From Rhizobium sp. JAB6 (GTDB lineage Bacteria > Pseudomonadota > Alphaproteobacteria > Rhizobiales > Rhizobiaceae): a DNA stretch of 64,000 nt. This document shows positions 28,829 through 37,570 of the stretch, in pieces. Below the pieces are notes generated by a model. That model made no database searches. It worked only from the letters and a program-made list of their open reading frames with translations, and had not been told where the DNA came from. Position numbers and translations under genes: made by a program. Every line of letters begins with the position of its first letter. Position 1 is the first letter of the stretch. The stretch spans positions 1 through 64,000 of the forward strand of contig NZ_PYJQ01000001.1 in the NCBI RefSeq assembly GCF_003024605.1. Reading direction: 5' to 3'.

Positions 28829-29461
28829 TCAGGCATTTCGGCTCAGAGCGGCGTCGATGATCGATTTTGCCGTCTGAAACGCCGCTTCTATACTCATTTC
28901 TGAGGTATCTAGCAAGTACGCGTCTTCAGCTGGTTTCAAAGGGCTGTCGGTGCGGCCCATGTCGCGCTCGTCGCGTCGTTTCACATCCTCGAAGATCGCG
29001 CCGTAATCGGCTCTGCCGCCGGCTTCCACGATTTCTTCATAGCGCCGCTTCGCCCGCACTTCGGCCGAAGCCGTCACATAGAGTTTCACCGGCGCATCGG
29101 GGCAGACCACGGTGCCGATATCGCGGCCGTCGAGCACGGCGCCTGGCTTCTTTTGCGCAAAACGACGCTGCGCATCGACCAGAGCCCGGCGCACGGCCGG
29201 CATGACGGCGATCTTCGAGGCGGCCTCGCCGATCTCGTGGAGGGACAGAACGGTCCGGTCGAGCCCGGCGAGATCGACCTTGCGTGCCATTCCTCCGGCA
29301 ATCGTTTCGTCGTCGAGCGGCAGTCCGGCATCGAGCAGGGCCTTGGCGGTGGCGCGGTAGGTGAGGCCGGTATCGAGATGATGATAGCCATAGGCCTCGG
29401 CGATCCGGCGTGCCAGAGTTCCCTTGCCGGCGGCCGCTGGTCCATCGATGGCGATGATCAT
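28829..29461 (-). CDS. cmk: cytidylate kinase
   Basis: A 210-residue (d)CMP kinase that makes CDP from CMP and ATP. The P-loop [13 protein letters not shown] lies at 6-18, followed by [13 protein letters not shown], the [16 protein letters not shown]-binding segment and RDERDMGR in the lid. Normal length. It is upstream of rpsA as in most proteobacteria. In other rhizobia I expect aroA just upstream; here the interval holds only a decayed PaiB-like gene. Confidence 0.95.
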   Translation of the reverse strand: MIIAIDGPAAAGKGTLARRIAEAYGYHHLDTGLTYRATAKALLDAGLPLDDETIAGGMARKVDLAGLDRTVLSLHEIGEAASKIAVMPAVRRALVDAQRRFAQKKPGAVLDGRDIGTVVCPDAPVKLYVTASAEVRAKRRYEEIVEAGGRADYGAIFEDVKRRDERDMGRTDSPLKPAEDAYLLDTSEMSIEAAFQTAKSIIDAALSRNA

Positions 29462-29489
29462 GTCTTCTTCCGTCCTAATCGGTCTCTCG

Positions 29490-29800
29490 TTATTTGCTGC
29501 AGCGGCGCACCAGATCGGGCATCTCCACCGCCCACGTGCGATCGATTGCCGAAAGGCCTTAAGCGACGCCCTGTCGGTCAGCCAACGGCCGGTTCTGGCT
29601 CACCTTCCACTTGCCGTCAATCGTCTCGATGGCGATTTCGATGCGGACGATGCCCCTCTTCTGCGCTGCGACGATTCCCGGTAGTGCATCCTCCACGGCC
29701 CAGAGCTCAGCGCGGCTGCTCCCGTTCTTGCCGGTCATCGCTCCGATCTGCCTGAGCAGCCAGGCGGGCTCCTCGATGGTCCGCGCGGCTCCGCTCCACC
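29490..29800 (-). pseudogene. remnant of PaiB-like FMN-binding negative regulator
   Basis: Read leftward, this segment carries the C-terminal part of the FMN-binding split-barrel regulator family: EEPAWLLRQIGAMTG, WAVEDALPG, then [29 protein letters not shown]. An in-frame TAA then interrupts the protein before [19 protein letters not shown] and the natural stop at 29490-29492. The first two thirds of the family (about 210 residues) is missing. It is a clear pseudogene between cmk and the TIGR02300 gene. Confidence 0.75.
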
Positions 29801-30030
29801 TGCACGATTCCATAGTTCTATCTAGGCACCATCTCGCCGGTCTGCCGCTTCGCAAGGCTCTTTGGCAAAGACCTGCCGTCTACTATACTAAACCCCATGC
29901 AAAGCCGCATGAACTTTAGCTTTGACAGAAACGGCGGCAACGATTAAGGGGACCGGCTGATATTTCCCTTAAAACGCCGGCTTCCCCGGCATTGCCGAAT
30001 TTTCATTCGGCCATTCATGAGGCTTTGACA

Positions 30031-30411
30031 GTGGCGAAAGCGGAACTTGGAACAAAACGTACCGACCCCGATACCGGCAAGAAGTTCTATGACCTGAACC
30101 GGGATCCGGTGGTCTCGCCCTATACCGGCAAGTCCTGGCCCTTGTCCTTCTTCGAAGAGACCTCCGCTTCCAAGGAAGTTCCGGAAGAGGACGAAGTGGC
30201 GGAAGTCGATACCGAAAACACGGAAGTCGAACTGGTCTCGCTCGAGGATGCCGACGATGCAGCAAGCGGCGACGACATTCCGGATATCGGCGATGACGAT
30301 GTCGAAATCGGTGACGATGACGACGATACCTTCCTCGAAGCCGACGAAGATGAAGATGACGACGACATGAGCGACATCATCGGCGTCACGGGCGACGAAG
30401 ACGACGTCTGA
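30031..30411 (+). CDS. TIGR02300 family acidic protein (FYDLN motif)
   Basis: A 126-residue protein starting from GTG. The first 50 residues contain the defining KRTDPDTGKKFYDLN then PVVSPYTGKSWP, which resembles a small metal-free zinc-ribbon-like fold. The rest is extremely acidic, with runs of Asp and Glu to the C-terminus. An ATG 13 codons upstream is possible, but the conserved family start coincides with the GTG. TIGR02300 is an alphaproteobacterial family of unknown function. A hairpin terminator follows and tRNA-Ala lies just downstream. Confidence 0.9.
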   Translation: MAKAELGTKRTDPDTGKKFYDLNRDPVVSPYTGKSWPLSFFEETSASKEVPEEDEVAEVDTENTEVELVSLEDADDAASGDDIPDIGDDDVEIGDDDDDTFLEADEDEDDDDMSDIIGVTGDEDDV

Positions 30412-30422
30412 TCCAAAGACAA

Positions 30423-30456
30423 TCGGCCCGGCGAAAGAAAAAATTTCCCGGGCCGA
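30423..30456 (+). terminator. hairpin terminator after the TIGR02300 gene
   Basis: TCGGCCCGG and CCGGGCCGA form a 9-base stem around a 16-base A-rich loop and are followed by ATTTTTC. It lies 12 bases after the stop of the acidic-protein gene. Confidence 0.75.
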
Positions 30457-30561
30457 ATTTTTCGGCTTGCTATCTGTGAAAACCACAAGTAAGAAGCCGC
30501 CACCCCGACGGGCGAAGCGCTCGGAAGGGACCCAGGGCCGGTCAAACGGCACCATCTTGAT

Positions 30562-30637
<76 letters not shown>

Positions 30638-30817
30638 CGCTTCGCCCTTACGGGCTTCGCGTGGCGCAGCCGCGGGAAACCGTTAGGCCGAAGCAGTGCC
30701 CGGCAAAGCTCGCAGGGCGACGACGGGCTGAAGTCTCCAAAAAATATTTCCAGATACAAAAAGAAGCTCGGTTGCATATAGATTTGTGTTCGAATCACCG
30801 AACGCCAATCGATCGAG

Positions 30818-31066
30818 ATGCGGATGTGGTACGTTTACATCCTCCAAAGCGCGGATTTTCCTGACCAGCAATATACCGGATCGACCTCGGACCTTAAGCG
30901 GCGGCTTGCCGATCACGATGCCGGTAAGTCGACCCACACCGCAAAATTTACGCCGTGGGTTCTCCTCTGGTATTCTGCCTTTCCTGACAAATACCGTGCT
31001 CTCGAATTTGAGACCTATCTGAAGTCTCATTCCGGCAGAGCATTTGCAAAGAAAAGGCTCCTCTGA
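30818..31066 (+). CDS. GIY-YIG nuclease-domain protein
   Basis: An 82-residue protein that is a single GIY-YIG domain. WYVYILQS carries the GIY-equivalent and YTGSTSDLKRRLADHDAG the YIG-equivalent with the catalytic Arg region; the domain ends with EFETYLKSHSGRAFAKKRLL. Such short proteins (YhbQ/UPF0213-like) are widespread and their role in DNA or RNA processing is not settled. The start could be ATG at 30818 or 30824. It lies 180 bases after tRNA-Ala and appears alone. Confidence 0.88.
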   Translation: MRMWYVYILQSADFPDQQYTGSTSDLKRRLADHDAGKSTHTAKFTPWVLLWYSAFPDKYRALEFETYLKSHSGRAFAKKRLL

Positions 31067-31410
31067 AAAGTAGGCATGCTGACGGCTTATCGATATTTGC
31101 TGACACTCCCTATCCCCTCAACTCCATGCTACCCTCCAATCCTCCGCAACCTACCCCGAATCGGCCACGACAGGACAGTGCCGCCGTTGTCTCATGAAGA
31201 TCCGCCGTACGGGACCGGGCTCGTGGCCTCGATTGCTCTTCTCGCCGGCATCACCGATGCCGCCGGCCCAATGCTCACCGGCAATTCGTATCCTTCATGA
31301 CCGGGAACGCGACGCGGGCGGCGCGGCGGGCGAAATAGCCACATTGCGGTGCACAAAAATCTGCTAGGGACTGAAGCGAATCGTTTTGCCGACAAGCGTA
31401 AGGATATGCC
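31067..31410. other. intergenic region without a supported gene
   Basis: 344 bases between the GIY-YIG gene and the YdcF-like gene. Short open frames here have no family features. A stretch near 31200-31280 read leftward gives PARRAIEATSPV, vaguely like the end of a FtsX/MacB permease, but it is too short to call. The last bases hold the ribosome site GTAAGGA of the next gene. Confidence 0.5.
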
Positions 31411-32202
31411 GTGTTCGTTTTTTCGAAACTTGTCTGGATCTTCGGTCAGCCGCTGTCGCTGGCCTTTCTGTTCGTCCTGCTGGCTTTCATCGCCGCTCTG
31501 CTGCGCTGGCGCGCTACCGTCACCACCTCGACGTTCTTGTCGGCGCTGATCCTGTTCGTGTCGCTTTATACGACGGTCGGCGCCTATGTCGTTCAAACGC
31601 TCGAAGAGCGCTTTCCGCATCCCGCTGCCGATCCGGCCGATCTCAAATGCATGATCGTTCTCGGCGGCGCGACGCAGAACGAGGTGACGACGGCGCGGGG
31701 CGGCTACGAACTCGATTCGGCCGGGGATCGCCTGATCGAAGCGCTGCGTCTCGCGCAGAAATATCCTGAGGCACGCATCGTGATCTCCGGCGGGGATGGT
31801 TCGATCGGCGGCACCTATGAGGGCGATGCGGTCATTTCCGAGCGCTTCTTCACGGCACTCGGCATTCCGACAAGCCGCCTGGTCGAGGACAGGACTTCGC
31901 GCACGACCTTCGAAAATGCCGTCAACACGAAGGAACTGCTGGCGCAGAACGGTCTTTCGGATTGCCTGCTTATCACGTCGGGCTTCCATATGCCGCGCTC
32001 GATAGGCATTTTCCGCAAGCAGGGCATCGATGTCGTGCCCTGGCCCGTCGATTATCGCAGTACCGGCAAGGAAACGCTCGGCTTCGATTTCACCCAGCCC
32101 TCGCGCAACGCGCAGCTGCTGGCAACCGGCCTGCGCGAATGGGTCGGTCTTGTGGGCTACTACGCCGTCGGCCGCACCTCGGCACTGTATCCAGGACCGT
32201 GA
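31411..32202 (+). CDS. YdcF/SanA-like DUF218 membrane protein
   Basis: A 263-residue protein starting with GTG, eight bases after AAGGA. Two N-terminal membrane helices (about 5-30 and 40-62) precede a DUF218 domain: MIVLGGATQ, RIVISGGDGS, RTTFENAVNTKELL and ITSGFHMPRSIGIFRKQG. This is the ElyC/SanA/YdcF group, linked in E. coli to envelope and peptidoglycan metabolism. The catalytic role is unknown. It is convergent with the secreted protein gene downstream. Confidence 0.88.
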   Translation: MFVFSKLVWIFGQPLSLAFLFVLLAFIAALLRWRATVTTSTFLSALILFVSLYTTVGAYVVQTLEERFPHPAADPADLKCMIVLGGATQNEVTTARGGYELDSAGDRLIEALRLAQKYPEARIVISGGDGSIGGTYEGDAVISERFFTALGIPTSRLVEDRTSRTTFENAVNTKELLAQNGLSDCLLITSGFHMPRSIGIFRKQGIDVVPWPVDYRSTGKETLGFDFTQPSRNAQLLATGLREWVGLVGYYAVGRTSALYPGP

Positions 32203-32242
32203 CCACGTGTCCGGTCCGGAATGACGCGACTGTGCTGTAAAA

Positions 32243-32722
32243 CTATTTCTGGGATATGGTGACGAATTTGACGCCGCGCACCCTTACGGTAATCTCGCAG
32301 ACGGCTTCGCCGTCCTTGCGGTCGCAGAAGCGCGGATGCATCTTCATGACGAGCACCATGTTGCCGAAGCGCTGGATGAAATCGTAGCCGTAGATCTTCG
32401 CCGTGGCGATCATCAGGTAGCCGCCTTCGGCCACCTGGACATAGAAGTTGTAGGGGCAGCCTTCGTCCGTGCAGTAGGGGCCTTTTTCGCCCTTGCAGGT
32501 GATCTCGCCTTCATTGATGACGATATCCATCAGCTTGTCGTTGTTGATATCCTGCTGGGTGGCGAATTTGTCGCCGAAGCTTACCTGGCCGTCGCAGCTC
32601 TTGGTGAAATGATCCTTCTCGAAGGCCACTGGGTCCTGCAGGATCGATTGCTGTGCCTCGGCCATGGCGGGTATGGTCACGAGAGCGAAGAGGTTCAGGA
32701 TTACGATCAGCAGGGATTTCAC
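32243..32722 (-). CDS. secreted protein of unknown function
   Basis: A 159-residue protein starting with GTG (AAGGA upstream). A signal peptide, MKSLLIVILNLFALVTIPAMAEA, is likely cleaved near residue 23. The mature protein has six cysteines, suggesting disulfides in the periplasm, and a DINNDKLMDIVINEG stretch that resembles an Asp-rich, FG-GAP or EF-hand-like calcium loop. No family was recognised. It is divergent from the TRIC-type channel gene. Confidence 0.72.
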   Translation of the reverse strand: MKSLLIVILNLFALVTIPAMAEAQQSILQDPVAFEKDHFTKSCDGQVSFGDKFATQQDINNDKLMDIVINEGEITCKGEKGPYCTDEGCPYNFYVQVAEGGYLMIATAKIYGYDFIQRFGNMVLVMKMHPRFCDRKDGEAVCEITVRVRGVKFVTISQK

Positions 32723-32861
32723 GGGGGTTTCCTTTTCGAAGCGCCGTTACGGCCACGATATCAGCCGCAGCCGCTGCGACATCTTTACATGCGCCTGCTT
32801 GCGCGGCCCTTGCCGTCGTGATTCATTTCGGAAAATCGCGGGCGTTCCGCCGGAGTTTCCG

Positions 32862-33497
32862 ATGTCGCTTCTCTCATTTCTTGATTATGCCGGCGTCGCC
32901 CTTTTTGCCGCAACCGGCGCGCTCGCGGCCTCGCGCAAGCAGCTCGATCTGATCGGCTTCCTGTTTCTGGCGGCCGTCACCGGCATCGGCGGCGGCACGC
33001 TGCGCGATATCGTCCTCGGCCGCGTGCCGGTCTTCTGGGTGCAGAATCCAACCTATATCATCATCTGCGCCTTGGCCGGCGTCCTGGTCTTCTTCACCGC
33101 GCATCTTTTCGAATCGCGTTATCGGCTGCTCATCTGGCTCGATGCGGTGGGGCTGTCGGCCTATTGCGTGATGGGGGCGGCCAAGGGAATGGCGGCGACG
33201 GGCTCGCCCACCGTCGCCATCGTCACTGGCGCTCTGACTGCGACCTTCGGCGGCATCCTGCGCGATCTCCTGGCAAACGAGCCTTCGGTGCTGCTGCGGC
33301 CGGAGATCTATGTGACCGCTTCGCTCGTCGGCGCAGGCGTCTTCACCGCCGCTAACGCGACGATGCTGCCGCTTTATGCTTCTGCGGGATTGGGCGTAAT
33401 CGCCGCCTTTGCGGTGCGAGGCGGCGCGCTCTGGTTCGGCTGGACCTTCCCGACCTATCACCATAAGCCAGGCCGGCATCCGGACGACGTGATGTAA
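32862..33497 (+). CDS. trimeric intracellular cation channel (TRIC) family protein
   Basis: A 211-residue membrane protein with seven helices in two internally repeated halves. The family motif appears twice: GGGTLRDIVLGRVP in the first half and FGGILRDLLANEPS in the second. Formerly called UPF0126/YadS/YicG; bacterial relatives form potassium-permeable trimers. The ATG at 32862 follows CCGGAG and begins the first helix; an open frame further upstream lacks homology. It ends facing irr, with an unusual inverted heptamer repeat between the two genes. Confidence 0.9.
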   Translation: MSLLSFLDYAGVALFAATGALAASRKQLDLIGFLFLAAVTGIGGGTLRDIVLGRVPVFWVQNPTYIIICALAGVLVFFTAHLFESRYRLLIWLDAVGLSAYCVMGAAKGMAATGSPTVAIVTGALTATFGGILRDLLANEPSVLLRPEIYVTASLVGAGVFTAANATMLPLYASAGLGVIAAFAVRGGALWFGWTFPTYHHKPGRHPDDVM

Positions 33498-33501
33498 TCT
33501 G

Positions 33502-33561
33502 GAGGCAATAGGCAATAGCGGATGGCTGGAGGACAATTCTATTGCCTATTGCCTATTGCCT
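33502..33561. repeat. inverted array of heptamers, hairpin between convergent genes
   Basis: The left arm has GGCAATA twice (33504-33517) and the right arm has TATTGCC three times (33540-33560), giving a perfect stem of about 15 bases or, with a one-repeat slip, a longer one. The loop is about 20 bases. It lies between the TRIC and irr stops and overlaps the last irr codons. It can act as a terminator in both directions although no long T run follows. Confidence 0.7.
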
Positions 33562-33975
33562 CTGCTTGCGGCGCAGGCGGATCACCACGTCGACATGAGC
33601 GATTTCCATGCCCTTCGGCGGCTCGGGCAGATTGTCGATCGTGAGATTGCTGATCGGGATATCCAGCACCTCGTTGTGGCCTTCCACGAAAAAGTGATGG
33701 TGATCGGAGACGTTGGTGTCGAAATAGGTCTTGGTGCTTTCGACGGCGAGCACGCGGATCAGACCGGCTTCGGTGAATTGATGCAGCGTATTGTAGACGG
33801 TGGCGAGCGAAACCGGAACGCCGGCGGCAACGGCTTCCTCGTGAAGCTCTTCCACCGTCAGATGGCGGTCGCCCTTGGCAAAAAGGAGATCTCCCAGTGC
33901 GATCCGTTGCCTGGTCGGCCTCAGGCCCACATTGCGCAGCCTGGTTTCGATCGCGATTTCGGCATGTTCTGCCAT
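33553..33975 (-). CDS. irr: iron response regulator Irr (Fur family)
   Basis: A 140-residue Fur-superfamily regulator. The DNA-binding N-terminus has GLRPTRQRIALGDLLF and PVSLATVYNTLHQFTEAGLIR. The HHH triplet in SDHHHFFVEGHNE is the second haem site typical of Irr, and the cysteine CxxC pairs of Fur zinc sites are absent. Irr accumulates at low iron and represses or activates haem and iron genes in rhizobia. It is divergent from fabA, and its final codons are written in the inverted heptamer repeat. Confidence 0.93.
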   Translation of the reverse strand: MAEHAEIAIETRLRNVGLRPTRQRIALGDLLFAKGDRHLTVEELHEEAVAAGVPVSLATVYNTLHQFTEAGLIRVLAVESTKTYFDTNVSDHHHFFVEGHNEVLDIPISNLTIDNLPEPPKGMEIAHVDVVIRLRRKQRQ

Positions 33976-34272
33976 TCAGGGACTCCGGATTCCTGATCTC
34001 TATAATTCTTTACTAAGCCATATAACTTTTGCCTTGATTGCTTTCAATAGTTTCAATGAGGTGGGAAGGTGCTCAAAAGCCGCAAAAAACGGGCTTTTGC
34101 CGCATTTGGCTCTGGTAGCGGCTCTGGCGTTCCTGTATGCGACCACCACATAATGGCTAGTGCCGTCGATCGAATAGATGAATGAGAGTCCAATGCTTGT
34201 GCTTCATTTTCTGTCCATCTTGCACTAAAGCTTCACATCCATCGGCATTCATGCGGGGGAAACGGAATTTTT

Positions 34273-34788
34273 ATGACGACGAGACAATCCAGCTTCAATT
34301 ACGAGGAAATCCTGGCCTGCGGCCGCGGCGAGCTGTTCGGCCCGGGCAATGCACAGCTTCCCTTGCCGCCGATGCTGATGGTCCATCGCATTACAGATAT
34401 TTCCGAAACGGGCGGAGCCTTCGACAAGGGCTATATTCGCGCCGAATACGACGTGCGCCCCGATGATTGGTACTTCCCTTGCCATTTTGCCGGTAACCCG
34501 ATCATGCCGGGCTGCCTCGGCCTCGACGGCATGTGGCAGCTGACCGGCTTCTTCCTCGGCTGGCTTGGCGAGCCCGGCCGCGGCATGGCGCTTTCCACGG
34601 GCGAAGTGAAGTTCAAGGGCATGGTCCGCCCGGACACGAAGCTTCTCGAATACGGTATCGACTTCAAGCGCGTCATGCGCGGCCGTCTCGTCCTCGGCAC
34701 GGCCGACGGCTGGCTGAAGGCCGATGGCGAGACCATATATCAGGCGACGGACCTGCGCGTGGGCCTTTCCAAGGACAAGGTCGCCTGA
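34273..34788 (+). CDS. fabA: 3-hydroxydecanoyl-ACP dehydratase/isomerase
   Basis: A 171-residue hot-dog-fold enzyme that dehydrates 3-hydroxydecanoyl-ACP and isomerises trans-2- to cis-3-decenoyl-ACP, the branch point of anaerobic-type unsaturated fatty acid synthesis. The catalytic His lies in [16 protein letters not shown] (about 71) with the partner Asp about 14 residues later. First gene of fabA-fabB-fabI, preceded by GGGGGAAA, and divergent from irr across 297 bases. Confidence 0.96.
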   Translation: MTTRQSSFNYEEILACGRGELFGPGNAQLPLPPMLMVHRITDISETGGAFDKGYIRAEYDVRPDDWYFPCHFAGNPIMPGCLGLDGMWQLTGFFLGWLGEPGRGMALSTGEVKFKGMVRPDTKLLEYGIDFKRVMRGRLVLGTADGWLKADGETIYQATDLRVGLSKDKVA

Positions 34789-34841
34789 ACTGCGGCACCG
34801 CCGCCTCCACAAAGACAGATGTTTTAGAAAAGGTCATCGAC

Positions 34842-36065
34842 ATGAGACGGGTAGTTGTTACGGGTCTGGGTATTGTCTCTTCGATTGGAAACAATGCTCA
34901 AGAAGTGACCGCCTCGCTGCGCGACGCCAAATCCGGCATTTCCTTCTCTCCCGATTTTGCCGAGCATGGCTTTAAGTGCCAGGTCTGGGGCGCGCCGAAG
35001 ATCGATACGACAGACCTGGTTGACCGCCGCGCCATGCGCTTCCTGTCGCAGGGCGGTGCCTGGAACCACGTGGCCATGAAGCAGGCGATCGCCGACAGCG
35101 GCCTTGAGGAAAGCGATATCACCAACGAGCGCACCGGCATCATAATGGGCTCCGGCGGCCCGTCGACCCGCACGCTGATCGAGGCGGCCGACATTACCCG
35201 CAAGAACAACAGCCCGAAGCGTATCGGCCCCTTCGCGGTGCCGAAGTCGATGTCGTCGACGGCCTCGGCCACGCTTGCCACCTGGTTCAAGATCCATGGC
35301 GTCAACTACTCCATCTCGTCGGCCTGCTCGACCTCGGCGCACTGCATCGGCAATGCCGCTGAAATGATCCAGTGGGGCAAGCAGGACGTCATGTTCGCCG
35401 GCGGCCACGAAGATCTCGACTGGACCATGTCGAACCTCTTCGATGCCATGGGCGCCATGTCCTCCGATTTCAACGAAAATCACCCGGAAACCGCCTCGCG
35501 CGCCTATGACGCCAAACGTGACGGTTTCGTCATCGCCGGCGGCGCCGGCGTGCTGGTCTTGGAAGAACTTGAGCATGCCAAGGCTCGCGGCGCCAAGATC
35601 TATGCCGAAATCATCGGCTACGGCGCTACCTCGGACGGCTACGACATGGTCGCGCCCTCGGGCGAGGGGGCCGTGCGCTGCATGCGCCAGGCGCTCGCCA
35701 CCGTGACGGGCGATATCGATTACATCAACACCCACGGCACCTCGACGCCGGTGGGCGACAGCAAGGAAATCGGCGCGATCCGCGAAGTCTTCGGCGACAA
35801 GATCCCGCCGATCCAGTCGACCAAGTCGCTGACGGGCCATTCGCTCGGCGCAGCAGGCGTTCAGGAATCGATCTACTCGATCCTGATGATGCAGGAGCGC
35901 TTCATCGGGGAAAGCGCTCATATTACTGAACTCGATCCGGAATTCGAAGGCGTGCCGATCGTGCGCAAGCGTATCGACAATGCAAAATTCGATATCGCTC
36001 TTTCGAACTCCTTCGGTTTCGGCGGCACCAACGCCACGCTCGTATTCCAGCGCTACAACGGATAA
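34842..36065 (+). CDS. fabB: beta-ketoacyl-ACP synthase I
   Basis: A 407-residue condensing enzyme. Catalytic Cys lies in [12 protein letters not shown] (about 161), and the two histidines in [11 protein letters not shown] and [11 protein letters not shown], with the [12 protein letters not shown] end. It elongates the cis-3-decenoyl product of Fab[11 protein letters not shown] is the natural start; the open frame continues upstream into fabA but out of frame with that gene. The 53-base gap to fabA and 4-base gap to fabI indicate one operon. Confidence 0.96.
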   Translation: MRRVVVTGLGIVSSIGNNAQEVTASLRDAKSGISFSPDFAEHGFKCQVWGAPKIDTTDLVDRRAMRFLSQGGAWNHVAMKQAIADSGLEESDITNERTGIIMGSGGPSTRTLIEAADITRKNNSPKRIGPFAVPKSMSSTASATLATWFKIHGVNYSISSACSTSAHCIGNAAEMIQWGKQDVMFAGGHEDLDWTMSNLFDAMGAMSSDFNENHPETASRAYDAKRDGFVIAGGAGVLVLEELEHAKARGAKIYAEIIGYGATSDGYDMVAPSGEGAVRCMRQALATVTGDIDYINTHGTSTPVGDSKEIGAIREVFGDKIPPIQSTKSLTGHSLGAAGVQESIYSILMMQERFIGESAHITELDPEFEGVPIVRKRIDNAKFDIALSNSFGFGGTNATLVFQRYNG

Positions 36066-36069
36066 GGCA

Positions 36070-36876
36070 ATGACGGGAATTATGCAGGGTAAGCGCGGCC
36101 TCATCATGGGCGTCGCAAACAACCATTCGATTGCCTGGGGTATTTCAAAGGCGTTGGCAGCCGAAGGCGCGGAACTGGCTTTCACCTTTCAGGGGGAGGC
36201 GCTTGGCAAGCGGGTGAAGCCGCTGGCAGCCGAAGTCGGCTCGGATTTCCTGCTGCCTTGCGATGTCGAGGATCTCGCTTCGGTCGATGCCGTCTTCGAC
36301 GCGATCAAGGAGCGCTGGGGCAAGCTGGACTTCGTCGTCCACGCCATCGGCTTTTCCGACAAGAACGAGCTGAAGGGGCTCTATGCCAACACCACGCGGG
36401 AGAATTTCACCCGCACCATGGTGATTTCCTGCTTCTCCTTCACAGAAGTCGCCAAGCGGGCCGCCGAGCTGATGACGGAAGGCGGCAGCATGCTGACGCT
36501 GACCTATAACGGTTCGACGCGCGTGATCCCGAACTACAACGTCATGGGCGTCGCCAAGGCAGCCCTCGAGGCATCCGTCCGCTACCTCGCGGCGGATTAC
36601 GGCCCACGCGGCATTCGCGTCAACGCCGTCTCCGCCGGTCCGATCCGGACGCTCGCCGGTGCCGGCATTTCCGATGCCCGCGCCATCCTGTCGTGGAACC
36701 AGCGCAACGCGCCGTTGCGCAAGTCCGTCACGATCGATCAGGTTGGCTCGTCGTCGCTCTATCTCCTGTCGGATTTGGCAGCAGGTGTCACCGGCGAAAT
36801 CCACTTCGTCGATGCCGGCTACAACATCACGTCGATGCCGACGCTGGAAACGCTGTCGAGCGCAGACGCGGAGTAA
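36070..36876 (+). CDS. fabI: enoyl-ACP reductase (NADH)
   Basis: A 268-residue SDR-type enoyl-ACP reductase for the last step of each elongation cycle. The N-terminal GKRGLIMGVANNHSIAWG cofactor site, the AIGFSDKNELKG segment and the Tyr-x6-Lys pair in NYNVMGVAKAAL (about 156-163) mark FabI rather than a general SDR. MTGIMQGKRG starts four bases after the fabB stop; an internal ATG four codons later is possible. Rhizobia often carry more than one fabI; this is the copy in the fabABI operon. Confidence 0.95.
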   Translation: MTGIMQGKRGLIMGVANNHSIAWGISKALAAEGAELAFTFQGEALGKRVKPLAAEVGSDFLLPCDVEDLASVDAVFDAIKERWGKLDFVVHAIGFSDKNELKGLYANTTRENFTRTMVISCFSFTEVAKRAAELMTEGGSMLTLTYNGSTRVIPNYNVMGVAKAALEASVRYLAADYGPRGIRVNAVSAGPIRTLAGAGISDARAILSWNQRNAPLRKSVTIDQVGSSSLYLLSDLAAGVTGEIHFVDAGYNITSMPTLETLSSADAE

Positions 36877-36951
36877 GCTTCCCATCTCAGCCGTCCTCCC
36901 GGCCAAAACCGGGAGGATCGAATTTCCGGATATCCTTCCAGAGGATTCCCG

Positions 36952-37530
36952 ATGACGTCGAACGACGCAGAACCTTTGGCATTGACCGGCCGTCTTATCC
37001 TTCGCCGCTTTGTGCCGGAGGATTTTGCCGCCTATAGCGCCTATCGCTCCCTGCCGGAGATCTATCGTTTCCTTTACCGCGATCCTCTCTCGTCCGAAGC
37101 GATGAGGGAGCGTTTCGATATCAGCCTGAATTCCCCTTTCTCCGAAGATGGAGATACGCTGCTATGTGCCATCATTCGGCGCGAGGATGGCGCTTTGGTG
37201 GGTGATGTCGGCCTGACATTCGCAAACAAGGCCGCACTTCAAGCCGAGCTCGGCTATACCTGCAACCCAGCCTATGCCAGGAAGGGATATGTTACCGAGG
37301 CGGCGCGAGCCATGATTACCCTGGGCTTCGAAAAATTTGGTTTTCACCGGATCTTTGCGCGGCTGGATGCAAAAAATGCCGGCTCAATCGGCGTCGTCGA
37401 ACGGCTTGGCCTGCGTCGCGAGGCGCTTCTGATCGAAAACGACCGCTTCAACGGCAAATGGGGCGACGAATGCGTCTACGCCGTGTTGAGCCGGGAATGG
37501 GCGGCAAGCGCGTCGGAACGAAGCTCGTGA
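36952..37530 (+). CDS. GNAT acetyltransferase (RimJ/RimL type)
   Basis: A 192-residue N-acetyltransferase. LTGRLILRRFVPEDFAAYSAY opens the fold, the acetyl-CoA loop appears as YARKGYVTEAARAMITLGF, and the family C-terminal AKNAGSIGVVERLGLRREA follows. Targets may be ribosomal proteins, amino acids or small amines; not determinable. AGAGGA lies eight bases upstream of the ATG. It follows fabI by 75 bases and may be a downstream member of that transcript. Confidence 0.86.
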   Translation: MTSNDAEPLALTGRLILRRFVPEDFAAYSAYRSLPEIYRFLYRDPLSSEAMRERFDISLNSPFSEDGDTLLCAIIRREDGALVGDVGLTFANKAALQAELGYTCNPAYARKGYVTEAARAMITLGFEKFGFHRIFARLDAKNAGSIGVVERLGLRREALLIENDRFNGKWGDECVYAVLSREWAASASERSS

Positions 37531-37570
37531 GCCCCGCAAAAAATGGCGGCCATCCGACCGCCATCATTGA

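Noticed and set aside
30638..30670. Hairpin just after tRNA-Ala (CCACGC...GCGTGG)
   Set aside because: Pairing is interrupted in the middle and no T run follows; not strong enough to call a terminator.
31192..31290. Leftward PARRAIEATSPV segment like the end of an FtsX/MacB permease
   Set aside because: Only about a dozen residues resemble the family; too short to call a remnant.
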